The notes under the pieces were generated by a model, which was given only the letters and a program-made list of their open reading frames with translations, had not been told where the DNA came from and did not search any database. DNA of 64,000 nt from Nocardiopsis potens DSM 45234 (GTDB lineage: Bacteria > Actinomycetota > Actinomycetes > Streptosporangiales > Streptosporangiaceae), in NCBI RefSeq assembly GCF_000341105.1, contig NZ_ANBB01000027.1:142755-206754 (forward strand). The letters run 5' to 3'. Position numbers and translations under genes: made by a program. Every line of letters begins with the position of its first letter. Position 1 is the stretch's first letter. This document shows positions 8,085 to 16,054 of this stretch, piece by piece.

Positions 8085-9250
8085 GCGGGCGGACAGGTGG
8101 CGCCGACAGAGGCAGGGACGGGGCCGGGCGCCTCGGTCGGGTGCGGTGCCTCGCGGAGCGAAGGTCAAGACGGGCGGCGACGGCAGCGGTAGGGGCGGGG
8201 CGAGGGCGGTCGCCCGGGTGCGGCGCCCCACGGAGCGAAGGTTCAGACGGGCGGCGACGGCGCAGGCAGGGGCGGGGTGGGCGCCCCGCCCGGGCGCGGC
8301 GCCTCGCGGGGCCGGGGTTCAACCGGCGGCGAGGGCAGGGAGAGGGGACCGGCTGGTCGGTCGGGTGCGGCAGAGCGGGGCGGGGCAGCCAGGGCGGGCC
8401 GGGGTGGCGGGTTCGCCGTTCCCGCGTCGCCCCGGGCGCCGTGGCCGGCCGCCCTTGAAACCGCTTCACCTCCCTGACCTGAGTGAATACGCAGGGTGAT
8501 GGTGGGGTTGGGTGCCCTGCGCACCGCGAGAGCACCCCGGTGATTCCCGGGCGCGCATCCCGGCCCGGATCGCCCCCCGGGAGGCCCGAATCGCCCTGTC
8601 CGGCCCGGTGATGGAGGGTTCGAGTCGCCCGCAAGGCCGCAAAGCAGGGGCCCAGAACCCGGGAGGAGTAGAGGCGGGGTGGAATGTCGCATTCATCCCC
8701 TCGCAAGGCCCCACTTTGGCCACTCTGGGTGATCACCGAGGGGGTGGTGGGGGCTTCAAGGCTTACTACTCGCCGGTAGATGTAATCGGGGTGCTGCGGA
8801 GGTGTGCAGGGCGCGCCCACCCCTGCCCGTTCCCCGCCGCGAACCGGGCATAGGGGATATGGCCACCCCTGGGTGGGCCCGCCTGCCCCGCCGGGGCGCC
8901 GCCCCCGCCGGGACCACGCGCCGGGCCGGGCCGGTGAACACGGCGCCCGCCCTCGCCGCCCGTTTGAACCCCACCCCGTGGGGCGCCGCGCCCGGGTGAG
9001 GCGCCCGGCCCCGGCCCCACCGCTGCCGTCGCCGCCCGTCTTGACCTTCGCTCCGCGAGGCGCCGCACCCGACCGGTCGGCCGGTCCCCCTCCCGTCTTC
9101 GCTGCCCGCTTGAACCCCGCCCCGTGGGGCGCCGCGCCTGACCGGCCGGCCGGTCCCCTTCCCGCCTTCGCTGCCTGCTTGAACCTTCGCTCCGCGAGAT
9201 GCCGCGCTCAGGTGAGGCGCCCGGCTCTGCTCGGCCGGGGCTCGGCCGGG
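8085..9250. repeat. Long intergenic repeat A (tandem arms in inverted orientation around a core)
   Basis: Boundaries are approximate. The left arm (about 8085-8390) holds degenerate units 76-77 bp apart, each with a (T)CAAGACGGGCGGCGAC-like anchor and a CGGAGCGAAGG segment. The right arm (about 8955-9230) holds the reverse complement of the same units at 69-76 bp spacing, so the arms could pair. The core 8515-8811 is bounded by 25-bp inverted repeats beginning CCCTGCGCACCGCGAG and ending in degenerate form at 8787-8811. The same orientation is seen in B and D. No terminal GATGATCTTGACG motif is visible at its edges. Open frames here are not conserved and are treated as non-coding. Confidence 0.85.
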
Positions 9251-9365
9251 GCCTTTCCGGGTGGGGCGGCCGGGTGGCCGGAAGCGGACGGCTTGGTGCG
9301 GTCACCGAGCGGGTACCCAGGGTGACGGACGGTTCTCCGCCGGACGGACGAATGCGAGGGCGCCC

Positions 9366-10562
9366 ATGGACCCCACCCCGGCCGCGCCCCCCATCCGGGC
9401 CGCGTCGAGGAGCGAGGTCCCCCCGTCCGCCTGGGACCGGCTGTGCGGGCCGGGCGACCTGTACTCCACCCACCGGTGGCTGGGCGTGGTGGAGCGGGCC
9501 GACGGCCGGGCGACGCGGCTCCTGCTCGCCGAGGACGGCGGCGCGGCCGCCGGGCTGGCGGCGGTCCTCGCCGACGCGCGCACCGAGCGCACCTCGGACC
9601 GGGCGGACCGGCTGGTCGCCGAGGCCGACCCGGCCGGCGTCCCCGAGGAGTGGCGCCGCGACCCCGCCTCGCTGCTGCCGGTGCTGGTCTGCGGCGGGCG
9701 GCACAACGGCCGCAGCCGGGTGCTGACGGCGGGACGGGGCGCGGACGGCCTGACCGGCGCCCTGGTGGCCCGCGCCGAGCGGGAGGCCGCCGAGGCAGGC
9801 GCCGCCTCCGTCTGCTTCCCCTACGTCGACGCCGCCGACACCGCGCTGCGGGAGGTGCTCGCCCGGCGCGGCTACACGGCCTTCCCGGTCGGCCCCGACC
9901 ACCGGCTGGACGTCGCCCCGGACGGCTTCGAGGGCTACCTGGCCGGCCTGTCCCGGGTCCGGCGCAAGAGCGTGCGGGCCGAGCGGCGCCGGATCGAGCG
10001 GGCCGGGGTCGAGGTCCGGGCGGGACCGCTCGCCGGCGCCCCGCTGCAGGTCCTGGCCGAGCTGGAGCGGCTCGGCGAGGAGAAGTACGGCCGCCGCCGC
10101 GACCCGGCCCGGGCGGCGGCGCACCTGGGCGAGGTCGCCGAGGCGTTCGGCGACCGGGCGCTGGCGCTCACCGCGCACGCCGGGGGCGCGGTGCGCGGCT
10201 TCTCACTGCTGCTGAGCCACCGGGACCGCTGGTACCTGCGCACCTCCGGGTTCGACTACGCGTTCCAGCGGACGCTGCCGCTCTACTTCGAGCTGTACTT
10301 CTACCGGCCGGTGGAGCTGGCGGCCGCGCACGGGGCGGGCGCCATCGTCTACGAGCTCGGCTCGGACGAGGCCAAGCGCTCCCGCGGCTGCCGGGCGTTC
10401 CCGCAGTACTGCCACGTGCTGGAGACCCGCCCCCGGAGCGGGGCGGGAGAAGGGCGCGGCGCCCGCCGCGCACCGGCCGCCGAAGAGGAGGGTCCGTGGA
10501 CGCGGAGGAGATCGACCGGGGCATCGCCGCCTTCCCCTACTGGCACTACGAGTTCGACCTGA
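9366..10562 (+). CDS. GNAT/FemAB-like acyltransferase
   Basis: 398 residues. The region about 150-360 matches the FemAB/BioF2-like GNAT fold (Acetyltransf_6): ADTALREVLARRGYTAFPVG, the Arg-rich GLSRVRRKSVRAERRRIERAG linker helix, FSLLLSHRDRWYLRTSGF and LPLYFELYFYRPVELAAA. Such enzymes transfer acyl or aminoacyl groups to amines in cell wall or natural-product pathways. The ATG at 9366 is the first plausible start after repeat A. Its end overlaps the next gene by 67 bp, and the next two genes are also overlapping, so this is the first gene of a tightly coupled operon. Confidence 0.75.
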   Translation: MDPTPAAPPIRAASRSEVPPSAWDRLCGPGDLYSTHRWLGVVERADGRATRLLLAEDGGAAAGLAAVLADARTERTSDRADRLVAEADPAGVPEEWRRDPASLLPVLVCGGRHNGRSRVLTAGRGADGLTGALVARAEREAAEAGAASVCFPYVDAADTALREVLARRGYTAFPVGPDHRLDVAPDGFEGYLAGLSRVRRKSVRAERRRIERAGVEVRAGPLAGAPLQVLAELERLGEEKYGRRRDPARAAAHLGEVAEAFGDRALALTAHAGGAVRGFSLLLSHRDRWYLRTSGFDYAFQRTLPLYFELYFYRPVELAAAHGAGAIVYELGSDEAKRSRGCRAFPQYCHVLETRPRSGAGEGRGARRAPAAEEEGPWTRRRSTGASPPSPTGTTSST

Positions 10563-11323
10563 ACGGCCGCCGCACCCCGGTGTGGCGGGACGGGCACGGC
10601 AACCGGCACCGGCAGCGGCGGCGGTACCTCCTCGACCCGCTGGTGGAGTGGGCGGGCGGGTCGCTGCGCGGAAGGCGCCTCCTGGACCTGGGGTGCAACT
10701 CCGGGTTCTGGTCGCTGAGCGCGGTCGAGGCCGGGTGCGACTTCGTGCTCGGCGTGGACGGGCGCGCCTCCCACGTCGAGCAGGCCCGGTTCGTCTTCCG
10801 GGCCCGCGGGGTGCCGCCCGAGCGGTACCGGTTCCGCCGCGCCGACGTCGAGCGCTACGATCCGGCCGAGGACGGCCCCTTCGACGTGGTGCTCCTCCTG
10901 GGCCTGCTCTACCACCTGGCCCGGCCGGTGGAGGTGCTGGAGCGGATCGCCGCGCTGGAGCCCGAGGCGATCGTGATCGACACCGCGCTCTCCCGCGCCC
11001 CCGGGGCCTTCCTGGAGCTGCACCGCGAGTCGCCGGAGGTGCCGCACAACGCGCTGCGGGACTCCCTGGTGCTGGTCCCCACCGCGCAGGCGGTGCTGGA
11101 GCTGGCGGCGCTGGCCGGCTACCAGGCCCGGATGCTCGCCCCGGACTTCACCGACCACACCGGGGCGGAGGACTACCGCACCGGGGCGCGCCGGGCGTTC
11201 CTGGCGCTGCGGGACCCGGCGGGCTTCGGGCCGCCGTTCCGGTTCGAGGAGGCCGCCGGCCCGGCGGCCCGGTGGGAGGAGGAGCAGGGATGGGAGGGGG
11301 GAGCGGCCCGGTCGCCCGGCTGA
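10496..11323 (+). CDS. Class I SAM-dependent methyltransferase (CmoB/DUF1698-like)
   Basis: 275 residues. SAM-binding motif I is LLDLGCNSGFWSLSAVEAG (about 61-79), followed by the acidic loop GVDGRASHVEQAR, motif III in FDVVLLLGLLYHLARPVEVL and TALSRAPGAFLELH. The N-terminal RRYLLDPLVEWAGGSLRGRR resembles the CmoB/DUF1698 group, which acts on tRNA wobble bases or on small molecules; the neighbourhood favours a small-molecule substrate. GTG start at 10496 is preceded by GAGGAG at good spacing. The frame lies inside the 3' end of the acyltransferase gene, suggesting translational coupling. Confidence 0.85.
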   Translation: MDAEEIDRGIAAFPYWHYEFDLNGRRTPVWRDGHGNRHRQRRRYLLDPLVEWAGGSLRGRRLLDLGCNSGFWSLSAVEAGCDFVLGVDGRASHVEQARFVFRARGVPPERYRFRRADVERYDPAEDGPFDVVLLLGLLYHLARPVEVLERIAALEPEAIVIDTALSRAPGAFLELHRESPEVPHNALRDSLVLVPTAQAVLELAALAGYQARMLAPDFTDHTGAEDYRTGARRAFLALRDPAGFGPPFRFEEAAGPAARWEEEQGWEGGAARSPG

Positions 11324-12339
11324 CGCCGGACCCGGGGACGGCCCGGGAGATCTGCCGGCGCTACGGCCTGCCGGAGCGCGGGGCCGCGCTGCACCCGGTG
11401 GCGCGCGGCGCCAACGGGCGGGTCTGGCGGCTGGAGTCGCCCGGCGGCCGCTACGCGGTCAAAGAGCTGTTCTGGACCGACGAGGTCGGCGAGGAGGAGG
11501 CGGCCCGCGCCGCCGCCTACCGCGATGCCGCCGCCCGGGAGGGGGTGCGCGCCCCGCGCGACGTGCCCGGCGCCGACGGCCGCTACCTGGCGCTGCTGGC
11601 GCCGGAGCACGGCGGGGCGCTGGTGCGGCTGTGCACCTGGGCCGAGGGGGTCCGGCTGCGCGGGACCGGGGGAGGTGCGGCGGCCTGGCTGGGCCGGGCC
11701 CTGGCGGCGCTGCACCGGGTGGGCGCGCCGCCCGCCGGCCCGGAGGGGGCGTGGTTCACCGAGGTGCCCGGGGAGGAGCGCTGGGCGGAGCTGGTCGAGG
11801 AGGGGCGGCGCACCGGCGCGGCCTGGGCGCCCGCCCTGGCCGGGGCGGTGCCGCTGATCCGCGAGCTGTCCCGGTGGGCCGCCCCGGCCGCCGGACCGCT
11901 GATCACCTCGCACCGCGACGTCAAACCGGACAACGTGCTCCGCGCCGGGGACGGCGGGCACGTGCTGCTGGACTGGGACGCGACCGGGACGGTCAGCGCC
12001 CGCCGGGAGCTGGCCACCGCGCTGATGGACTGGCACCACGGCGCCGGCGGCCTGGACGAGGGCGGCGTGCGCGCCACGCTGGCGGCCTACCGCGCGGCGG
12101 GGGGACCGGCGTCCGTCGGGGCGCCGGAGGACTTCGGCATGCACCTGGCGGCGCTGCTCAACTACGTCCACGTGCAGGCGCTGGGCGAGCGCGACCCGGG
12201 CCTGCCGGACGACGAGCGCCGCTACGCGCTGTCCCAGGTGGAGCGGTCCCTGCCCCGGCTGCCGGAGCCCGCGGTGCTGGAGCGCGTCATGGAACTGGCC
12301 CGGGGCCGGCCGCCCGGTCCGGACCCCACTCGCCGTTGA
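11290..12339 (+). CDS. Aminoglycoside-phosphotransferase-like kinase
   Basis: 349 residues with the APH/choline-kinase fold: ATP-site strands (VARGANGRVWRLE; YAVKELFW with the Lys), and the catalytic loop SHRDVKPDNVL followed by the metal-binding VLLDWDATG (about 205-230). APH-fold enzymes phosphorylate hydroxyls of small molecules, either as self-resistance or as a biosynthetic step. It overlaps the methyltransferase gene by 34 bp, so it belongs to the same operon. Its 3' end overlaps the convergent methyltransferase gene by 53 bp. Which substrate it uses cannot be read from sequence. Confidence 0.82.
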   Translation: MGGGSGPVARLTPDPGTAREICRRYGLPERGAALHPVARGANGRVWRLESPGGRYAVKELFWTDEVGEEEAARAAAYRDAAAREGVRAPRDVPGADGRYLALLAPEHGGALVRLCTWAEGVRLRGTGGGAAAWLGRALAALHRVGAPPAGPEGAWFTEVPGEERWAELVEEGRRTGAAWAPALAGAVPLIRELSRWAAPAAGPLITSHRDVKPDNVLRAGDGGHVLLDWDATGTVSARRELATALMDWHHGAGGLDEGGVRATLAAYRAAGGPASVGAPEDFGMHLAALLNYVHVQALGERDPGLPDDERRYALSQVERSLPRLPEPAVLERVMELARGRPPGPDPTRR

Positions 12340-13021
12340 GCTCGGGTCCACCGACCGATCGAGGGCCGGTCGATGGGTCCGAGACCGATGAAGAGGCGGC
12401 GGCGGGGGCGCCCGGCCAGGTGTACAGGTGCAGCGCCTCGGCGACGGCGGTGCGCCGGAAACCGAGCCGCACCAGGCCGAATCCGTGCACCGGGTATTCG
12501 TAGGCGATGCGCATTTCCCGGGGCCTCCGGTCCAGGCTTTCCCGGATCCGCGCGAACACCTCCTCCATCTCCGGCCCTTCGATCGGGTTGTACAGATAAA
12601 CGGCGGTCACCTCGGCCGGAACGGGGGTCCGGGCCGCGTCCGCGCAGAAAAGCCGGATGTCCGGGCAGCGCAGCCGGGGGCGCGCCGCGGAGAGGTTCGC
12701 CAGCGCTCCGACGTGCAGTCCCGGATCCTTTTCGAAACCGATGGCGGCGCTCATCCGGCCCCGGCGGGCCAACGCGAACACCGCGCGGCCCAGGCCCGAT
12801 CCGATGTCGAGGACGGTGTCGCCGGGGCCCGGCCGCAGCGCGGCGGCGGCGCGGCGCAGCCGGTCCGGGGCGGCCGGCTCGTACCGGTCGGCGTCGCAGG
12901 CCAGGGCGGCGGCGTCCCGGGCGGACGTGCGCACCCCCAGGGCGCGGTCGAAGCGCCGCCCGGCGATGCGCTCCCGGAGCGGCCGCAGCGCGGCGGCGCC
13001 GCGGTCGGCGAAGGAAGCCAT
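12287..13021 (-). CDS. SAM-dependent methyltransferase
   Basis: 244 residues. Motif I is DTVLDIGSGLGRAVFALARRG (about 69-89), with FEKDPGLHVGALANL as the following acidic-end strand and FCADAARTPVPAEVTAVYLYNP as the catalytic strand region, resembling DOT1-like/class I enzymes. The last 35 residues are low-complexity and overlap the end of the kinase gene on the other strand. It is transcribed away from the glycosyltransferase operon at 13293, sharing a 271-bp intergenic region with its promoter. Substrate unknown; placed in the same presumptive biosynthetic locus. Confidence 0.8.
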   Translation of the reverse strand: MASFADRGAAALRPLRERIAGRRFDRALGVRTSARDAAALACDADRYEPAAPDRLRRAAAALRPGPGDTVLDIGSGLGRAVFALARRGRMSAAIGFEKDPGLHVGALANLSAARPRLRCPDIRLFCADAARTPVPAEVTAVYLYNPIEGPEMEEVFARIRESLDRRPREMRIAYEYPVHGFGLVRLGFRRTAVAEALHLYTWPGAPAAASSSVSDPSTGPRSVGGPELNGEWGPDRAAGPGPVP

Positions 13022-13201
13022 GGATCCCCCTTACCGCTCCGGTCGGTACCCGCGGCGGCGGCCGGCCATGCCCGGGATTTCGATTCCGCGCGGATTCGCC
13101 CCCGGTGCCGGCGTCGAATGAATAACAGGGGCACCACTGGCGGCATTATCCGACATATTCCATTGTTCGCCGCAAGTGCCGTGAATCCGCTCCCGGGTTT
13201 C

Positions 13202-13230
13202 TTGTCAGCCCGGACTTTCCGGGTTATGTT
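13202..13230 (+). promoter_or_regulatory. Sigma70-type promoter for the GT2/radical SAM operon
   Basis: TTGTCA (13202-13207) and TATGTT (13225-13230) are separated by exactly 17 bases. This is the best promoter in the region, in a locally AT-richer intergenic stretch, about 60 bases upstream of the chosen GT2 start. Confidence 0.7.
13209..13223. promoter_or_regulatory. Candidate operator CCCGGACTTTCCGGG in the promoter spacer
   Basis: A perfect 6-3-6 inverted repeat lies entirely between the -35 and -10 boxes of the promoter at 13202-13230, where a bound repressor would block RNA polymerase. No dedicated regulator gene is adjacent. Confidence 0.45.
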
Positions 13231-13292
13231 CGTGCTCCACCCCGTCGGCCGCAATGGCGTATGAACTCGACCCCTCAGGTGAACGGGTTTTC

Positions 13293-14672
13293 ATGGGCGA
13301 TCCAGAAGTGACAGTCGTCATTCCTGTGCACGACATGCGCACCCAGTTGCGCAACACATTGCGCGGGCTGCGCTCCCAGACGGTCCCAGCGGACCGGTTC
13401 GAGGTGATCGTGGTCGACGACGCCTCCGCCGACGGGACGCTCGACCCCGGCGAACCCGGCCCCGGGGCGCACTGGGAGGTCGTCCGGACCGACCCCGGCC
13501 GCGGCGCCGCCGCGGCGCGCAACACCGGCGCCGCCCGCGCCCGCGGTGCGGTCCTGGTGTTCCTGGACGCCGACTGCCTGCCCCACCCCGACATGCTCGC
13601 CCGGCACCGCGCGGCCCAGACCGGGGAGGGCGTCGCGGCCACCGGCTACACCTACGCCCGCGAGCTCACCCCCGAGCAGTGGGACCTCCTCTACGGCACC
13701 GACTGGGACTTCGGCGACCCCGCCGCGGTGTTCTCCCGGGCCGAGCGCGAGCCCCGGCTGCACGACGCCCGCGCCGACCTGCTCACCCGCCCCTTCGACT
13801 GCTCCTGGGCCTACTTCTGGTCCTCGGTGGTGAGCCTGCGCCGCGCCGACTTCGAGCGGGTCGGCGGGTTCTGCGAGGAGTTCCCGGGCAAGGGCGTGGA
13901 GGACATGGAGATGGGCTACCGGCTGCGCCGGGCCGGGATCCCCACGGTGCTCCTCGGCGACGCGCTCGCCTTCCACCAGCCGCACGCCCGCGACCGCCGC
14001 GCCGACCTGGTCCGCGACCGGTGCAACGACTTCCTGATGCTCCGCCTCCACCCCGGCATGGAGGTGGAGGCGGTCTGCGCGTTCGGCGCGCCCGGGGCCC
14101 GGGCGCTGGAGCCCGCGCTGCGCTCGTTCGCCGAGCGGCTCGACCCCGCCTCGGTGGACACCGCCCGCCTCGGCGAGCTGCCCCGGGCGGTGAAGGCGCT
14201 GGACGCCCCTGACGGCACCCTGCTGCTCGGCGACGACGCCGGCTGGCCGGAGCGGGCGCCCCGCCCGGCCCGGACGGTCTCCCCCGCGCGCCGGGGCGGG
14301 GACCGGCTGCTCGGCGCGCGGCTGCCCTTCGCCACCGGCGCCTTCGGAGCCGCTGTGGTCACCGACTACTGGCGGACGCTGCCCGAGCCCACCCTGTGCC
14401 GGGTGCTGGACGAGGCCGCCCGGTGCGCCCGGCGGCTGATCCTGTTGGACGGCGCCGCGACCCGCCCGCCGATCGGGCCCGACCCGGCCCTGTCCGCCGC
14501 CCTGGAGCACGGCGACCGCCCCTGGTGGGAGTTCTCCTTCCCGCTCCGCCGCGAGCTGCACCAGTTCCGCCTCACCGAGCTGGACTCCGCCCCGGGAGGG
14601 CCGCGCGCCCTGGAGGTGGAGCCGCTGCCCTGGAGCACCGGGTCCTTCTCCGGTGTGCTCGACGCGGTCTGA
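13293..14672 (+). CDS. Family 2 glycosyltransferase with C-terminal methyltransferase-like remnant
   Basis: 459 residues from the ATG at 13293; a start at 13254 in the same frame is also possible. Residues 1-250 are a GT-A fold: VTVVIPVHDMRTQLRNTL, the nucleotide-binding VIVVDDASADGT, LVFLDADCLPHPDML (DxD) and a C-terminal GT7-like GKGVEDMEMGYRLRRAG. The last 150 residues (LPFATGAFGAAVVTDYWRT; LDEAARCARRLILLDGA) look like the second half of a SAM methyltransferase but lack motif I, so may be a degenerate or accessory domain. First gene of the operon driven by the 13202 promoter, 52 bp ahead of the radical SAM gene. Confidence 0.85.
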   Translation: MGDPEVTVVIPVHDMRTQLRNTLRGLRSQTVPADRFEVIVVDDASADGTLDPGEPGPGAHWEVVRTDPGRGAAAARNTGAARARGAVLVFLDADCLPHPDMLARHRAAQTGEGVAATGYTYARELTPEQWDLLYGTDWDFGDPAAVFSRAEREPRLHDARADLLTRPFDCSWAYFWSSVVSLRRADFERVGGFCEEFPGKGVEDMEMGYRLRRAGIPTVLLGDALAFHQPHARDRRADLVRDRCNDFLMLRLHPGMEVEAVCAFGAPGARALEPALRSFAERLDPASVDTARLGELPRAVKALDAPDGTLLLGDDAGWPERAPRPARTVSPARRGGDRLLGARLPFATGAFGAAVVTDYWRTLPEPTLCRVLDEAARCARRLILLDGAATRPPIGPDPALSAALEHGDRPWWEFSFPLRRELHQFRLTELDSAPGGPRALEVEPLPWSTGSFSGVLDAV

Positions 14673-14724
14673 GCCGGCGGCCCGGCCGCAGCCCCCTGCC
14701 CGACACCGAAGAAGGGAGCCCGCC

Positions 14725-15963
14725 ATGCCGACCGGGCGAGGCGCCGAGCGGCGCGGTGCGGATCCGCGCTCCGCCAACCGGGAACTGAACATCCGCGAGT
14801 TCGAGTCGGGGGCGACCGCGCTGGAGAGCCTGCCGCGGGTGCTCTTCGTCGAGCTCACCGAGAACTGCAACCTGTCCTGCCCGATGTGCCGCGCCTCCGG
14901 CCCGTTCGACCGGTCCAAGAACATGGACCCGCGGCTCTTCGAACGGGTCGCCGGCGAGCTGTTCCCCACCGCCGAGATCGTGGACCTGCGCGGCTGGGGG
15001 GAGAGCACCGTGCTCAAGGACTTCCCCGAGCGGGTCGCCCGGACCATCGAGTACGGCTGCAGGGTCCGCCTGGTCACCAATCTGACCGTGCCCAACGAGG
15101 AGCTGTGGCGCACCCTGGTGCGCAACGACGCGCTGATCCTGGTCTCCTTCGACGCCGCCCGCTCGCGCACCTTCGCCGAGCTGCGCCGCGGCGCCCGGCT
15201 GCCGGTGATCATGCGCAACCTGGAGATCCTGGTGGACGAGGGCCGCCGCAGCGGTGTCGGCACGGACGGGGTGCAGCTCAACGTCGTGGTGCAGGCCGCC
15301 GCGATCCCGGAGATCCCCGCCATCGTGCACACCGCCGCCGACGTCGGCCTGACCCGGATCAGGCTCAACCCGGTCACCGTCCCCGAGGACTCCCCGGAGC
15401 ACCTGTCCCGGCACACCGCGGCGCTGGCCGACGCCCTGGAGGAGGCCGCCGGGGCGGCCCGGGAGCGCGGGGTGGCGGTGCAGCTCGGCGCGGCCCTGGA
15501 CGAGTCGTGGGCGCTGCCCGAGCACACCGGCAAGACCTGCGTCCACCCGTGGATGTACTGCTACGTCAACCACCGCGGGCAGATCGGCTTCTGCGACCAC
15601 CTGATCGGCGAGCCCGACAGCCGCTACCTCCTCGGCGACCTCGCCGAGTCCTCCTTCGCCGACATCTGGAACGGCCCGGAGTACCGCAGGCTGCGCGCCG
15701 AGCACACCCGCTGGCAGGAGGGCATCTCGCCGCGGTTCGAGGAGTGCGACTGGTGCTACCGGAACCGCTACGTGGACATGGAGGAGCAGAGCTACCCGCC
15801 CTACGCCGAGCACATGGTGAACCTCACCGGCCGCCCGCGGTGCCCGGTGGGGGCCGCGCCGCCCCCGCCTCCGCCGCCGGGCGGGGGCGGGCCGGCCCCG
15901 GAGGGGCGCCCGCTCCTCCCGCTCCTCGGCGCCCCCGGCCCGGCCGGAGGGACGTGCGGGTGA
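14725..15963 (+). CDS. Radical SAM/SPASM-domain enzyme
   Basis: 412 residues. The radical SAM cluster motif CNLSCPMC (CX3CX2C, Cys48/52/55) follows VLFVELTEN; LRGWGEST is the GGE-like SAM-binding strand. A C-terminal SPASM region carries more cysteines (KTCVHPWMYCYV, GFCDHL, ECDWCYRN), expected to bind one or two auxiliary [4Fe-4S] clusters. SPASM proteins do radical chemistry on peptides or on aminocyclitols and sugars. No precursor peptide is visible nearby, and the neighbours are glycosyl- and aminotransferases, so a carbohydrate or aminocyclitol substrate is more likely (inference). The last about 50 residues are a Pro/Gly-rich tail. GAAGGGAG precedes the ATG. Confidence 0.88.
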   Translation: MPTGRGAERRGADPRSANRELNIREFESGATALESLPRVLFVELTENCNLSCPMCRASGPFDRSKNMDPRLFERVAGELFPTAEIVDLRGWGESTVLKDFPERVARTIEYGCRVRLVTNLTVPNEELWRTLVRNDALILVSFDAARSRTFAELRRGARLPVIMRNLEILVDEGRRSGVGTDGVQLNVVVQAAAIPEIPAIVHTAADVGLTRIRLNPVTVPEDSPEHLSRHTAALADALEEAAGAARERGVAVQLGAALDESWALPEHTGKTCVHPWMYCYVNHRGQIGFCDHLIGEPDSRYLLGDLAESSFADIWNGPEYRRLRAEHTRWQEGISPRFEECDWCYRNRYVDMEEQSYPPYAEHMVNLTGRPRCPVGAAPPPPPPPGGGGPAPEGRPLLPLLGAPGPAGGTCG

Positions 15964-16054
15964 GGCGGAACGGCCCCGCCCCCCGGCGCCCGCCCGCCCC
16001 GCGCCCCCCGCGCCCCCGCCCCCCGCGCGGCCGGTCCTCCCCGGAAGGAGTCCG

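Noticed and set aside
8600..8660. tRNA-like GGTTCGAG in the repeat core
   Set aside because: No acceptor stem, anticodon arm or D-loop can be arranged; not a tRNA.
8085..9250. Protein-coding genes inside the long repeats
   Set aside because: Many open frames exist because stops are rare in GC-rich DNA. Common translated words (for example HPDYIYQRV, PGRDARPGITG) come from nucleotide conservation; the frames that join them differ between copies, and the one-base core length change in C breaks the shared frame.
13275..15533. Long minus-strand frame antisense to GT2 and radical SAM genes
   Set aside because: Low-complexity Gly/Arg/Pro translation without motifs; the plus-strand genes have clear domains, so this is a shadow.
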